Shown: piece after piece, positions 1 through 7,843 of the stretch
How positions within the stretch are numbered: the first letter of the stretch is position 1
How the letters are laid out: every line of letters starts with the position of its first letter
Assembly: GCF_007713715.1 (NCBI RefSeq)
Contig: NZ_VJWX01000004.1
Coordinates: 1-53,158 of the forward strand
DNA from: Amycolatopsis rhizosphaerae
GTDB taxonomy: Bacteria; Actinomycetota; Actinomycetes; Mycobacteriales; Pseudonocardiaceae
Length of the DNA stretch: 53,158 nt
Direction of reading: 5' to 3'
Notes under the pieces: generated by a model
Told to the model about the DNA's origin: nothing
Seen by the model: only the letters and a program-made list of their open reading frames with translations
The model's database searches: none
Made by a program: the position numbers and the translations under genes

Positions 1-979
1 GTTTGTGGGCGCGCATGGTGGCCAGCAGGTAGGTGATGGCGATCATGGTGACGATCCCGGCCCAGAGCAGGGCGCTGTCGAAGCGCCACGGGGTGAACAG
101 CAGGCCGAGTCCGCTGGGCACGGTGGCCTGGATCATCATGGCGCCGGAGATGTTGGCCAGCGCGAGGCTGGTTTTGCCCTGGCGGACCCAGATGATCGCG
201 TTCATGATCTCGGGCAGTTCGGTGGCGATCGGGGAGAGCAGCAGCGCGGTCACTGCGCCGGCCAGGCCCAGCATCGGGCCGATCGCGTCGAGTTGGTGCA
301 CGAACAGTTGCGAGGCCAGGAAGATCACTGCCAGGGTGGCCAGCGTCTGGGCCACCACGGCCCAGGTCGCCGGCGATGTGCGGTGGGGCTGGATCTTCAA
401 CGGTGCCAGCCACTCGTTCTCGCTCTGCTCACCGGCGCCGCTGCGGATCTCGCGCCAGAAGTAGACGGCGTAGGTGGCGAAGAACAGCAGCCCCAGCCAC
501 GGTTTGATGGTGAACGCGACCAGACCGAGCCCGATCTTGACCGTGAACACCGCGAGAAACCAGCGCTGGTCTTTCACCAGCCTGTGCGTATCTTCGGGCC
601 CGGTTACCTCGGTTTGCCGCGGGGCCTCCGGTTGCGGGTTGCTGCCGCCTGCGGTGATCAGGGCCTGTGCCGCGATCTTGGGGCGTCGGGCCAGCAGCGC
701 GAAACCGGTGATGCCGTAGGCGATCGTGGCCAGCGCGAGGGGGCCGCCGAGGGCGGCGCCTACTCCGATGTCGCGGGACTGCGTTGTGCCGCCGGTGGTG
801 ACCGCGACCAGTGTGACCACCGATTCGGGAAGGGCGGTGCCGAACGCGGCCAGCACGGTGCCGACGGCCATCCGGCCGACGTTCAGCCGCTGGCCCAGCC
901 ACTCCACTGCGTTGACGAACCACTCACAGGAAAAGTAGATCGCCGCTGCACACACGACCAGTAACACGAAATGCCACAC
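1..979 (-). CDS. Cation/Ca2+ exchanger (CaCA family), C-terminus cut by window edge
   Basis: About 326 residues are visible; the 3' end lies outside the window. It is an integral membrane protein with two inverted alpha repeats. The first carries the signature GTALPES near residue 45 and the second carries SPIATELPE in the C-terminal half, as in sodium/calcium (YrbG-like) exchangers. A charged cytoplasmic loop (roughly residues 85-150) separates the halves. I chose the GTG at 979 because a GAGGA sequence lies nine bases upstream; an in-frame ATG at 1000 has no good ribosome site. A yybP-ykoY riboswitch candidate lies about 105 bases upstream, so the physiological substrate may be Mn2+ (inference). 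The long open frame on the opposite strand here is a coding shadow. Confidence 0.85.
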   Translation of the reverse strand, partial: MWHFVLLVVCAAAIYFSCEWFVNAVEWLGQRLNVGRMAVGTVLAAFGTALPESVVTLVAVTTGGTTQSRDIGVGAALGGPLALATIAYGITGFALLARRPKIAAQALITAGGSNPQPEAPRQTEVTGPEDTHRLVKDQRWFLAVFTVKIGLGLVAFTIKPWLGLLFFATYAVYFWREIRSGAGEQSENEWLAPLKIQPHRTSPATWAVVAQTLATLAVIFLASQLFVHQLDAIGPMLGLAGAVTALLLSPIATELPEIMNAIIWVRQGKTSLALANISGAMMIQATVPSGLGLLFTPWRFDSALLWAGIVTMIAITYLLATMRAHK

Positions 980-1084
980 GGCAACCCGTCCTCGTCCCAT
1001 ACCGCAGTCGGCGCGGGACCAAGGAGGGAACCTCGATCCCGCGCGACGGCGACCCTTTGCGTCAACAGAGCCATCGATTCGGGA

Positions 1085-1188
1085 CCGAAGGTCTCGCCCA
1101 CCCGCCTTCAGGCGGGCCCCGCGACCGGCACCCCCAGCGGGTGTTCAGCATGTCGATCAGCGGGCCGCGTGGGGCTACTCCCCTCCGG
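1085..1188 (-). promoter_or_regulatory. yybP-ykoY (Mn2+-sensing) riboswitch candidate
   Basis: Read on the minus strand, the element opens with CCGGAGGGGAGTAGCC, has GAACACCC in its middle and closes with GGGCGAGACCTTCGG. These match the conserved blocks of the yybP-ykoY class (GGGGAGUAGC at the 5' side, GCGAGACCUU at the 3' side). The outer bases CCGGAGG (1182-1188) and CCTTCGG (1085-1091) pair as a 7-bp P1 stem including one G-U, and internal GC-rich arms (such as CCCGCC/GGCGGG) fit the two-legged fold. It precedes a CaCA-family exchanger, a cation transporter class found downstream of this riboswitch. Ligand and mechanism are inferred from the class. Confidence 0.8.
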
Positions 1189-1609
1189 AACGTCCCCACT
1201 CCAGCACCGCGAAGCGTGTTACCGCAACCGGCGCCCGAGATCACGAAGGCGCGAAAACCCCTGTGCAGCATGGGAAACATCAGACTTGGCCGTCCCGAAA
1301 CCACGCAACGGCCGGGCCGTAAGAGCGGCCGCGGCCAGCGCGACATCCGTGCGTGAGCTCGTCTTCCGGTACGCCAACAGACGAGTGAGAGCCGGAAATC
1401 CGCCCATGCCTGGGGCAACTTGCCATGGTGAGGATCACGAGACCTGGCAGAAGTCGGGAGAGGACCGGGCGCCGGTGATCGATGGTGTCGCGGCGAAGGT
1501 CGGTTCCCCAGACATCTCCACTTCCTATGGGGAGTCCTCGTACGGCGACTCCTGCGGGCGTGTTCTCGTTGACGAGTGCGTTTTGGCGGCAGCCTGACCC
1601 CGGGCGGGT
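1189..1609. other. Intergenic region upstream of the riboswitch
   Basis: No convincing gene is seen on either strand; the open frames here are short and arginine-rich in the manner of GC-rich noncoding frames. The leader promoter of the exchanger must lie near its left end on the minus strand, but I cannot pick convincing -35 and -10 boxes. A short inverted repeat GGAGTC/GACTCC sits near 1530-1552. Confidence 0.4.
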
Positions 1610-1980
1610 GTGTCGTACCTGCACGTCGATACCTCGGACTGCGGGTCGGCGACGTCAACAGCCCCGACTACAACACTCATCAACGATGCGCTCGCGGCAC
1701 GTGCCCGTTTAACGAGCAGGCGTCGGAGAACCTGTGGAATACGGGCGCCGTATATGACTATGCGCTGGTCATTGGCGTGAACACGCGGCGCGTGCCCGGT
1801 GCCGGCAGCGTCTTCTTCCTGCATGTCAGCGACGGTGCTTCGACCGCGGGATGTGTGGCCATCCGGGCCAGCACCCTCGTATCAATCCTGCGCTGGGTCC
1901 AGGCCGGAACATTGATCGCGGTCTCATCCCGTCAGGAAATGGTCGCTGGGGCTGCACAGTCCCTGAACGGCAACGTTTGA
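1610..1980 (+). pseudogene. L,D-transpeptidase (YkuD-type) C-terminal fragment
   Basis: The frame ending at 1980 encodes about 120 residues resembling the C-terminal catalytic part of secreted L,D-transpeptidase-like proteins. It contains YNTHQRC and CPFNEQA upstream, then FFLHVSDG followed by TAGCVAI, which corresponds to the HxxxG...S/TxGC active-site block with its catalytic cysteine. The usual signal peptide and N-terminal half (over 100 residues) are missing, and no upstream frame continues it. The nominal start at 1576 has no ribosome site and adds residues unlike the family. I read it as a truncated remnant in a decayed region, not a working gene. Confidence 0.6.
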
Positions 1981-2033
1981 CCGGCGGATTCTCTGCCTGC
2001 TACCGCTGACCTGGAGACAGAGAGTCACGTTCT

Positions 2034-2082
2034 CCTCATTGACAGTGAGGGAGTCAGGGGTTCGAGTCCCTTTAGCTCCACC
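2034..2082 (+). other. 3'-half tRNA-like sequence, candidate attachment site
   Basis: The segment reads as the last two thirds of a tRNA: a 5-bp stem CCTCA/TGAGG closing a 7-base loop TTGACAG (anticodon position GAC), a 5-base variable loop, a T arm with loop TTCGAGT, then acceptor strand TAGCTCC, discriminator A and CC. The upstream sequence provides neither a D arm nor a fully matching acceptor strand (only GGAG pairs), so it is not a complete tRNA. Duplicated tRNA or tmRNA 3' ends are typical scars of integrase-mediated insertion. A tmRNA 3' end (which ends in AGCTCCA) is the alternative reading. I found no second copy in the window. Confidence 0.45.
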
Positions 2083-2130
2083 GAGGATTCGATTTTTGTA
2101 CGCTGACCTGTGTCTTTGTGCGCGTAGTGG

Positions 2131-2163
2131 CCCCTCGACCTCAATGCGAGTGAGGGGTTTTCG
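2131..2163 (+). terminator. Rho-independent terminator candidate
   Basis: CCCCTC pairs with GAGGGG across a 15-base loop and is followed directly by TTTT. It lies just downstream of the tRNA-like fragment and would end transcription from that side. The mirror orientation lacks a T tract. Confidence 0.5.
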
Positions 2164-2417
2164 GTTGTCAGAAACGGTTTTCGGATTTTAATCCCGTAAG
2201 GTGTTCGGGCTTGTTGACGCTGGTGATGTTCAGGTCGGGAGTGTCGTCGGCCGGAGCCGTGGTCTGCAGTGTCGTCCGTTTTCGGTCTCTGCCTGCCATC
2301 AGGACATCTTGCTCGCCGAGCCAGCGAAAGTGGAGGTAAGGGCGACCACGATGCCCGTGATCAAGGTTGGGGTGGTGGTCGCGGCGGTGCGCTGCGGCAT
2401 GACACGACCGCACCACC

Positions 2418-2775
2418 CCGCAGCAACGCCCTCGGGCTGGGATTCTTCGCCCTCGGCTACCTCGGCCTCGCCTTCGCGCACACGCTCCCGATCGCAATCA
2501 CCGTGCTGGTGCTCTACGGCGGCTTCAACGCCTGCACCGAAGGCGTCGGCAAAGCCTGGATCTCCACCCTCGTCCCCGCCGAAAGCCAGGGCAGCGGCCA
2601 AGGCATCTACCAAGGCGCCACCGGCGCTGCCATCCTCCTCGCCGGCATCTGGGCCGGTCTGGCCTGGGGCAGCGACGGCACACTCCCGCTGCTCATCTCC
2701 GGCAGCATCGCCGCAGTGGTGGCAGCGCTGATGGTCGTGTCCCGGACCAGACCCCTACGACCAGGACGGTCGTAG
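2418..2775 (+). pseudogene. MFS transporter C-terminal fragment
   Basis: About 118 residues match the last four helices of a 12-helix major facilitator transporter: FFALGYLGLAFA, a helix ending in VLYGGFNACTEG, the loop KAWISTLVP, then two further helices. The N-terminal two thirds are absent. The nominal frame start at 2269 adds non-homologous residues, so the gene is truncated at its 5' side. It resembles the C-terminal part of the second broken transporter at 6619-7613 in topology but is not a copy of it. Together with the tRNA-like scar it marks this stretch as rearranged. Confidence 0.6.
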
Positions 2776-2792
2776 TCGCGCGCAGGCACAGC

Positions 2793-3281
2793 TCAGATGA
2801 CGGTCACGGTCACCTGCCACTGTTGTTGTGCGACCTCGCATGGCGGGGTGGCGTGCCTGCAGGCGATATCCGTGCCGGCCGTCAGAGTGGCGGCGCCGGG
2901 CCGGGTGGCCAGGAAAGTCGCTTGCGCGGGACCACCGGCCGGGTAACCGCCCGAGGTACTCACGCGGGTGACCGCGTCGCCGGTCACGGTCGGGAGCTGC
3001 CATGACGAGTCACCCGGGCTCCCCAGGCTCACCGTGAATGACTGGCCCACCCGCACTTCGACGACGACGCCCCGGTCGGACACCGTCAGCGCCCGCGGGT
3101 TGTGCACGATCTTGGGTGTGGTCGCGGTCGGCGACGGACCGCCGGGGAAGGTGACCACGACGCCGGGTGGCTCCGTGCCGGTCTGTGGAGTCAGCGAACC
3201 GGCCGGGGCTGATCGGGTCCCGCAGGCGGCCGTTGCAGCGGTCAACAACAGCCCGACGAAAGCCGCCATCATGGTCTTCAC
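2793..3281 (-). CDS. Secreted lipoprotein in the arsenic operon
   Basis: About 162 residues. The N-terminus is a classic lipoprotein signal: K then a hydrophobic stretch (AAFVGLLLTAATAAC) with the lipobox cysteine near residue 20. A Pro/Thr-rich linker follows, then a beta-rich domain beginning VVVEVRVGQSFTVSL with later conserved-looking CRHATPPC, possibly a disulfide loop. The fold resembles chagasin-like or other Ig-like inhibitor domains, but I cannot assign a function. I prefer the GTG at 3281 because it overlaps the stop of the ACR3 gene as GTGA and puts the signal peptide at the N-terminus; a GTG at 3305 is possible. Coupling to the pump suggests it is coexpressed under arsenic control. 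Confidence 0.7.
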   Translation of the reverse strand: MKTMMAAFVGLLLTAATAACGTRSAPAGSLTPQTGTEPPGVVVTFPGGPSPTATTPKIVHNPRALTVSDRGVVVEVRVGQSFTVSLGSPGDSSWQLPTVTGDAVTRVSTSGGYPAGGPAQATFLATRPGAATLTAGTDIACRHATPPCEVAQQQWQVTVTVI

Positions 3282-4477
3282 GCTGTACGGACGAGCGGTA
3301 CGCACTGATGGGTTGCCTGCGGCGGAGTCCTGGTCTGCTTGGGCGGATGCCGATCCACCACGTGCCCGGCCGGCCGTGGATCAGTGATGTGCGCGTCGCT
3401 GTGGCTCCATCGTTTACGCAGCCAGAGGCTGACGTAGACCAGGGCGACCAGCACCGGCACTTCGATCAGCGGCCCGACGACGCCGGCCAGTGCCTGGCCG
3501 GAGGTCACGCCGAATACGCCGATGGCGACGGCGATGGCGAGTTCGAAGTTGTTGCCTGCCGCGGTGAACGCCAGGGTGGTGGTGCGGGCGTAGCGCAGGC
3601 CGATCGCTTTGCCGAGCGCGTACGAGCCTGCCCACATGATCGTGAAGTAGGCCAGCAGCGGCAGGGCGATGCGGGCGACGTCCCAGGGCTTCGCGGTGAT
3701 CGTGTGGCCCTGCAGGGCGAAGAGCACGACGATGGTGAACAGCAGACCGTACAGCGCGACGGGACCGACCTTGGGCAGGTACTTCGACTCGTACCACTGC
3801 CGCCCCTTGGCCTTTTCCCCGAGACGGCGGGACAGGTAGCCGGCGAGCAGCGGGATGCCGAGGAAGACCAGCACGCTCTTGGCGATGCTCCAGACGTTGA
3901 CGTCCAGCGCGGCGGTGTCCAGACCGAGCCAGCCGGGCAGCACCTGGAGGTAGAACCAGCCCAGCACACCGAACATAACGACCTGGAACACCGAGTTCAG
4001 CGCCACGAGCACCGCGGCGGCTTCCCGGTCGCCGCGGGCGAGGTCGTTCCAGATGATCACCATGGCGATGCACCGGGCCAGCCCCACGATGATCAGGCCG
4101 GTGCGGTACTCCGGAAGGTCCGGCAGCAGCAGCCAGGCCAGGGCGAACATCAGCGCCGGGCCGATCAGCCAGTTGAGCACGAGCGAGGAGATCACCATCC
4201 GCTTGTCGCGGGTGACGGTGTCCAGTTTGTCGTAGCGGACCTTGGCCAGCACCGGGTACATCATCAGCAGCAGGCCCAGTGCGATGGGCAGCGACACGTC
4301 GCCCACCTTCACCGCGTCCAGCACTCGCTGCAGGCCCGGCACGAACCGGCCCAGCAGGACCCCGGCGACCATCGCGGCACCGATCCACACCGGCAGGAAC
4401 CGGTCCAGCGTGGACAGCCGCTTCAGCACGGCGGCGTCGGGGGCTGCCGCGCCCTTGGTGTCGGTCGACTGCTTCAA
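3278..4477 (-). CDS. arsB: ACR3-family arsenite efflux permease
   Basis: 399 residues with about ten transmembrane helices, matching ACR3 arsenite/H+ antiporters, which expel arsenite produced by ArsC. Diagnostic stretches are LARCIAMVIIWNDLARGD (with the family's cysteine) around residue 140 and AAGNNFELAIAVAIG near residue 315. The start is TTG, backed by AAGGAGAG a few bases upstream. The last ~45 residues after LWLRKRW form a hydrophilic tail longer than usual, possibly a read-out into non-homologous sequence. It lies 30 bp after arsC on the same strand. Confidence 0.93.
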   Translation of the reverse strand: MKQSTDTKGAAAPDAAVLKRLSTLDRFLPVWIGAAMVAGVLLGRFVPGLQRVLDAVKVGDVSLPIALGLLLMMYPVLAKVRYDKLDTVTRDKRMVISSLVLNWLIGPALMFALAWLLLPDLPEYRTGLIIVGLARCIAMVIIWNDLARGDREAAAVLVALNSVFQVVMFGVLGWFYLQVLPGWLGLDTAALDVNVWSIAKSVLVFLGIPLLAGYLSRRLGEKAKGRQWYESKYLPKVGPVALYGLLFTIVVLFALQGHTITAKPWDVARIALPLLAYFTIMWAGSYALGKAIGLRYARTTTLAFTAAGNNFELAIAVAIGVFGVTSGQALAGVVGPLIEVPVLVALVYVSLWLRKRWSHSDAHITDPRPAGHVVDRHPPKQTRTPPQATHQCVPLVRTA

Positions 4478-4507
4478 CAGGCTCTCCTTGCGTTGACGTT
4501 CGGGTGC

Positions 4508-5161
4508 TCAGCCGCGGGCCGGAACGCCGAGTTCGGTGAGCAGTGCGCGGACGCGATGTTCGATCTCGTCGCGGATGGGCCGGATGTCGGCGGGGTCCTT
4601 GCCTGCCGGGTCTTCGAGTTCCCAGTTGAGGTACCGCTTACCGGGGAAGACGGGGCAGGCGTCGCCGCAGCCCATGGTGATGACCACGTCGGCGGCTCGC
4701 ACGATTTCCTCGGTCCAGGGCTTGGGGAATTCCTTGGAGATGTCGATGCCGCGTTCTGCCATCACCGCGATCGCGGCCGCGTTGACCTCCCGGCCGGGCT
4801 CGGAGCCACCGGACCAGGCCACCGCGTGATCACCGGCGAGGTATTCGAAGAAGCCCATCGCCATCTGGCTGCGTCCGGCGTTGTGCACGCACAGGAACAG
4901 CACGGTCGGCCTGCCGTCATGCGCGTTACCTTCCACTTTGGACAATGCGCGCAGGCGCTGCCGGGCGAACCGCTCGGCCAGCAGGGGCAGGAAGTTCGGA
5001 ACGGTGCTGTGCGCGGCGAACTGGTCGTAGCTGGCGTGCAGGAACCGTTCGATCGTGTCGGTGTTGAACGTCCCGCCGAACTCGCGGCCGAGGTTGGCGG
5101 CAGCGGAACTCAAGGCATGCCGTTGGGCGCCGGACAGGTCGTCTCGGTGGGAAGTGGTCAC
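4508..5161 (-). CDS. arsC: Arsenate reductase / arsenate-mycothiol transferase with N-terminal helical domain
   Basis: 217 residues. Residues 1-80 form a helical domain common in actinobacterial ArsC-like proteins; residues ~85-217 are a low-molecular-weight phosphatase fold. The active-site loop is CVHNAGRS (C-x5-R-S), and a second cysteine pair lies in MGCGDACP, followed by the acidic WELEDPAGKD loop that supplies the general-acid aspartate. In actinobacteria such enzymes conjugate arsenate with mycothiol for later reduction by mycoredoxin (family knowledge). The GTG start overlaps the previous stop as GTGA and has AGGAGA upstream, so translation is probably coupled. Confidence 0.92.
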   Translation of the reverse strand: MTTSHRDDLSGAQRHALSSAAANLGREFGGTFNTDTIERFLHASYDQFAAHSTVPNFLPLLAERFARQRLRALSKVEGNAHDGRPTVLFLCVHNAGRSQMAMGFFEYLAGDHAVAWSGGSEPGREVNAAAIAVMAERGIDISKEFPKPWTEEIVRAADVVITMGCGDACPVFPGKRYLNWELEDPAGKDPADIRPIRDEIEHRVRALLTELGVPARG

Positions 5162-5850
5162 GGTGTTTCTCCTGAAGAGTGGACTGCGGAGGCCAGGCGG
5201 GTTACCCGGTCGGTGAGTTCGTGCAGGGTGTGGTCGAAGGCGTCATCGGTATCGGCGCGAACCGGATCCGGCACCGACCAGTGCAGCCGGTCGGGCAGGG
5301 TGGCGCCGAGCTGCTCGTGTGCGTTGTCGCACACGGCAACCACCAGATCCCGGGGTCGCATCACGTCGTCGACGTGCTTGGTGCGGGCTCGGGGCAAGGA
5401 CAGGCCGTGTGAGCGAGCAGCCGCGATGGCGCGCGGGTGCACGTGCGGAGCGGGATCGGTCCCCGCCGAGGTCGCAGGAACACGGCTGTGGCGCTTCCAC
5501 AATGCCGCGGCCAGCTGTGAACGCGCCGAATTCTGGGTGCACACGAACACCACGCGGGGCGCGGTGCGCACCTCTGCCGGAGCAAGGTCGGCCAGTGCGG
5601 CGGGCTTCAACCGCAGGTAGGTGCGCCGGTGATCGCCCTCGGAGCGGGACCGTTCGATCACCCCGGCCTGCTCCAGCAGCTTGAGGTGATGCGCCAGCAG
5701 GTTGCTGGACAGCCCCAGCTCACGCCCGAGTTCACCGGGTGAGACGTCCCCGAGCACCAGGCGATCCACGATCGCCAGCCGCGCGGGCTCCCCCAGCGCC
5801 GCGTGCACCCGGGCTCGGGCCACCACCGATGAAGACCAGTCAGTGTTCAT
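5158..5850 (-). CDS. ArsR-type repressor fused to a low-MW phosphatase/arsenate-reductase domain
   Basis: 230 residues in two domains. Residues ~10-90 form a winged helix of the ArsR/SmtB type (ALGEPARLAIVDRL, then LSSNLLAHHLKLLEQAGVI). Residues ~97-215 form an LMW-phosphatase/ArsC-like fold with loop CTQNSARS and the distal DP acid loop (SVPDPV). No clear ArsR Cys-x-Cys metal site is visible in the N-domain, so sensing may use the C-terminal domain (inference). As first gene of the operon it probably autoregulates through the dyad just upstream. ArsR-phosphatase fusions are known in actinobacteria. Confidence 0.9.
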   Translation of the reverse strand: MNTDWSSSVVARARVHAALGEPARLAIVDRLVLGDVSPGELGRELGLSSNLLAHHLKLLEQAGVIERSRSEGDHRRTYLRLKPAALADLAPAEVRTAPRVVFVCTQNSARSQLAAALWKRHSRVPATSAGTDPAPHVHPRAIAAARSHGLSLPRARTKHVDDVMRPRDLVVAVCDNAHEQLGATLPDRLHWSVPDPVRADTDDAFDHTLHELTDRVTRLASAVHSSGETP

Positions 5851-5868
5851 TGAGTCAATGATGACTGA
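5851..5868 (-). promoter_or_regulatory. Operator dyad upstream of the ars operon
   Basis: TGAGTCA (5851-5857), a four-base spacer, then TGACTGA (5862-5868) form an inverted repeat with six of seven bases paired, immediately upstream of the fusion gene's start codon. The position and the AT-richer context suit an ArsR-family operator overlapping the promoter. No protein-DNA evidence is visible. Confidence 0.4.
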
Positions 5869-5930
5869 GCTAATTCAGTGGTGTCAACCCGGGTCCTCCA
5901 GCGGCGCCGCCGGGGGTGCGGCTGAGGCGT

Positions 5931-6621
5931 CTATCCGAGCGGCGCTGCGGTGGCGCTCGCATGGTTCGGCTCGGCGCAGAGCCGCGTGAGTGCGTCCACT
6001 CCGGTAGGGGGCTCGGCCTGCCACGGCACGACAGCCAGTGTGTTGTGGTGGTTGCCGACCTCCGCGATCCAGCGAGTCTCCTGCCGCGATCGTCCCGCCA
6101 GCACAGGGTCGCGGGTCATGGTGGCTGCGAGGCTCTGATTGACGATCCATGCGGTCGGCTGGATGCCGGCACGCTGGAGGTCGGCTTGCAGTTGAGCCGC
6201 TTCGTGTACCGGGGTGGGTTCGGGCAAGGTGACCAACAGCAGGGTGGTGAATGCAGGGTCGCGCAGGCGGTCCAGCAGTTGCGGTACCCCGTCGCTGTCC
6301 CCGTCGCTGTGCCGGGCGACGTCGCGTTGGTAGCTCTGGGCGGCGTCGAGCAGCAGCAGGGTGTGTCCGGTGGGCGCGGTGTCGAGCACCACGATTCCTT
6401 CGGCCGCCGAGGCGACGGTACCGGCGAAGGCCCGGAACACCGCGATCTCTGATGTGGTCGTAACCCGCGGTCGCTTCCGGATCGCCCAGCAACGCGGTGA
6501 ATTCGTCGAACGCGGCGATCTCGACCGTGCACGCACCGGAGAGCTGCTCCTCGATACCGGCCACCGTGTTCGCCGGGAGCAGGTCACGGTAGGGGCCGAC
6601 GACGCGCTCACGGTACGCGGT
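5931..6621 (-). pseudogene. arsA: Broken arsA (arsenite pump ATPase): internal deletion, frameshift and missing N-terminus
   Basis: Two frames carry pieces of an ArsA ATPase. From about 6621 to 6455 one frame reads YRERVVGPYRDLLP, EEQLSGACTVEIAAFDEF and TAGYDHI, typical of the first half just before its DTAPTGHT motif. At about 6450-6458 similarity jumps to another frame: SEIAVFRAFAGTV, VVLDTAPTGHTLLLLD and on to the end at 5931, typical of the second half. The sequence between the two halves and the N-terminal P-loop are missing. I infer a deletion between the two internally similar halves that also shifted the frame. A functional ATPase is not expected. Confidence 0.75.
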
Positions 6622-7613
6622 GCACTGGCTGACGACCCGGCTCGCCGGCGTCGAATCGCGGTGGGCGGTTATGCCGCCACTGCCGGGTTGGCCGCGTCGA
6701 CCGGTGCGGCGGCGAGCGTCTGGCAGGTCGGGCTGCGTGCCGGGGCTTGGGCCGCGCGGGGCTTGCGTGTCCCGGCGCGCAACGCGCTGCTCGCCGATGT
6801 CGTCCCGGCCGGCTCTTATGGTCGCCGAGATGACGGTCGCGGCCAGGTTGTAGCCGGTGTAGAGCAGCAACGCCAGGGTGGTCGCGGTGGCGATGCCGTG
6901 AAGGGGGGCCAGCAGGTCGGTGGCGCGCAGGATGAGCAGGGTGGCCGCGACATTCCCGACCTCGAACGCGGCGGTGGCCACCAGCAGCCTGCCGAGCCGT
7001 CCGCGTAGCACCGGCCGCACCCGCAGCCGGATCGGCACCCGCTCGCGTCGCTCCACCTTGGGGGCGTGGCGGATGGCGTAGACGATCGCCGCGGCGGCCA
7101 GCAGACCAGGGATGACCGACAAACCGATCGCCCACCGAGTGCCCACCGCGGCCACGAGACCGAGTGCCAGAAGCGGGCCGATGATCGCGCCAAGGTTGTC
7201 CATCCCCCGCTCGAACCCCCGCCGGGCGGCTGGCCGACCGGCTCGGCACCCGTGGCCCGGTCGCCGTGCTGGCCGCTGGGGTCGGGGCGTTCGCGTTGGC
7301 CTACGCCGGGTTCGCGGTCACCACCTCCGCCCTGATCGTGCTGGCGCTGCCGTTCGTGGCCGCGGGCATCGGCATCGGCGCGGCCGAAACCGCCGAACAC
7401 GCCGCGGTCGCCGCCCTGGCGCCCGCCGACCTCAGGGGCTCGGCGTTCGGGCTGCTGGCCGCCGTCCAAGCTGTCGGCAACCTCGCCGCATCAGCCGCCG
7501 CAGGTCTACTGTGGACACTCGCCTCACCTGCCGCCGCGTTCGGCTACCTCACCGGCTGGATGCTCCTGGCCCTCGCCGGGCTGCTCACCCTCACCCGCAC
7601 GAGCAACGTCTGA
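6619..7613 (+). pseudogene. MFS transporter pseudogene with its central segment inverted
   Basis: Three pieces of one transporter are present. On the plus strand, 6619-6825 encodes GALADDP, AVGGYAATAGL and ALLADVVPAGSYGR. On the minus strand, about 7218 down to 6826 encodes FERGMDNLGAIIGPLLA through LLLYTGYNLAATVIS. On the plus strand, about 7218-7613 continues PAGRLADRLGTRGPV to the C-terminus. Reversing the central ~392 bp restores the usual order (YGR...FERGMDN...ATVIS...PAGRLADR) to within about one base. The first transmembrane helices are also missing. The neighbouring arsA remnant suggests it belonged to an arsenic-associated cluster. Confidence 0.75.
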
Positions 7614-7843
7614 CAGACACGGCAGTACGAGGAAGACGTGACTTTCAGATGGCCCAGAGTGACTTCAGGCCCTCTTCTGCCCCGCCCTGCCGCAGCGAAG
7701 CGGGTCGGTGACGTGTCGATCCTCCGCTCCTGGCACAGCCCGAAACCAAGTGACTGCGCGCACTCTGGCACAACGAGCCCGACTTTCTCGTAGCTGGGGG
7801 ACTATCGAAATCGTCGCTGGGTTTCGGGAGGCGAATGGCGTAC
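7614..7843. other. Intergenic spacer without recognisable gene
   Basis: Only short shadow frames are present. I see no hairpin followed by a T tract and no promoter pair that I would defend. Confidence 0.4.

Noticed and set aside
2008-2082. Complete tRNA gene
   Set aside because: The acceptor stem pairs only at GGAG/CTCC and the D arm is absent, so only the 3' half is supported.
2168-2300. Minus-strand frame ending GLKSENRF with protein-like C-terminus
   Set aside because: No start with a ribosome site and no family recognised; it could be a gene remnant but cannot be supported.
3167-5620. 817-codon plus-strand open frame across the ars operon
   Set aside because: It is antisense to arsB/arsC/ArsR fusion, with His/Gln/Gly-rich composition typical of GC-driven shadow frames.
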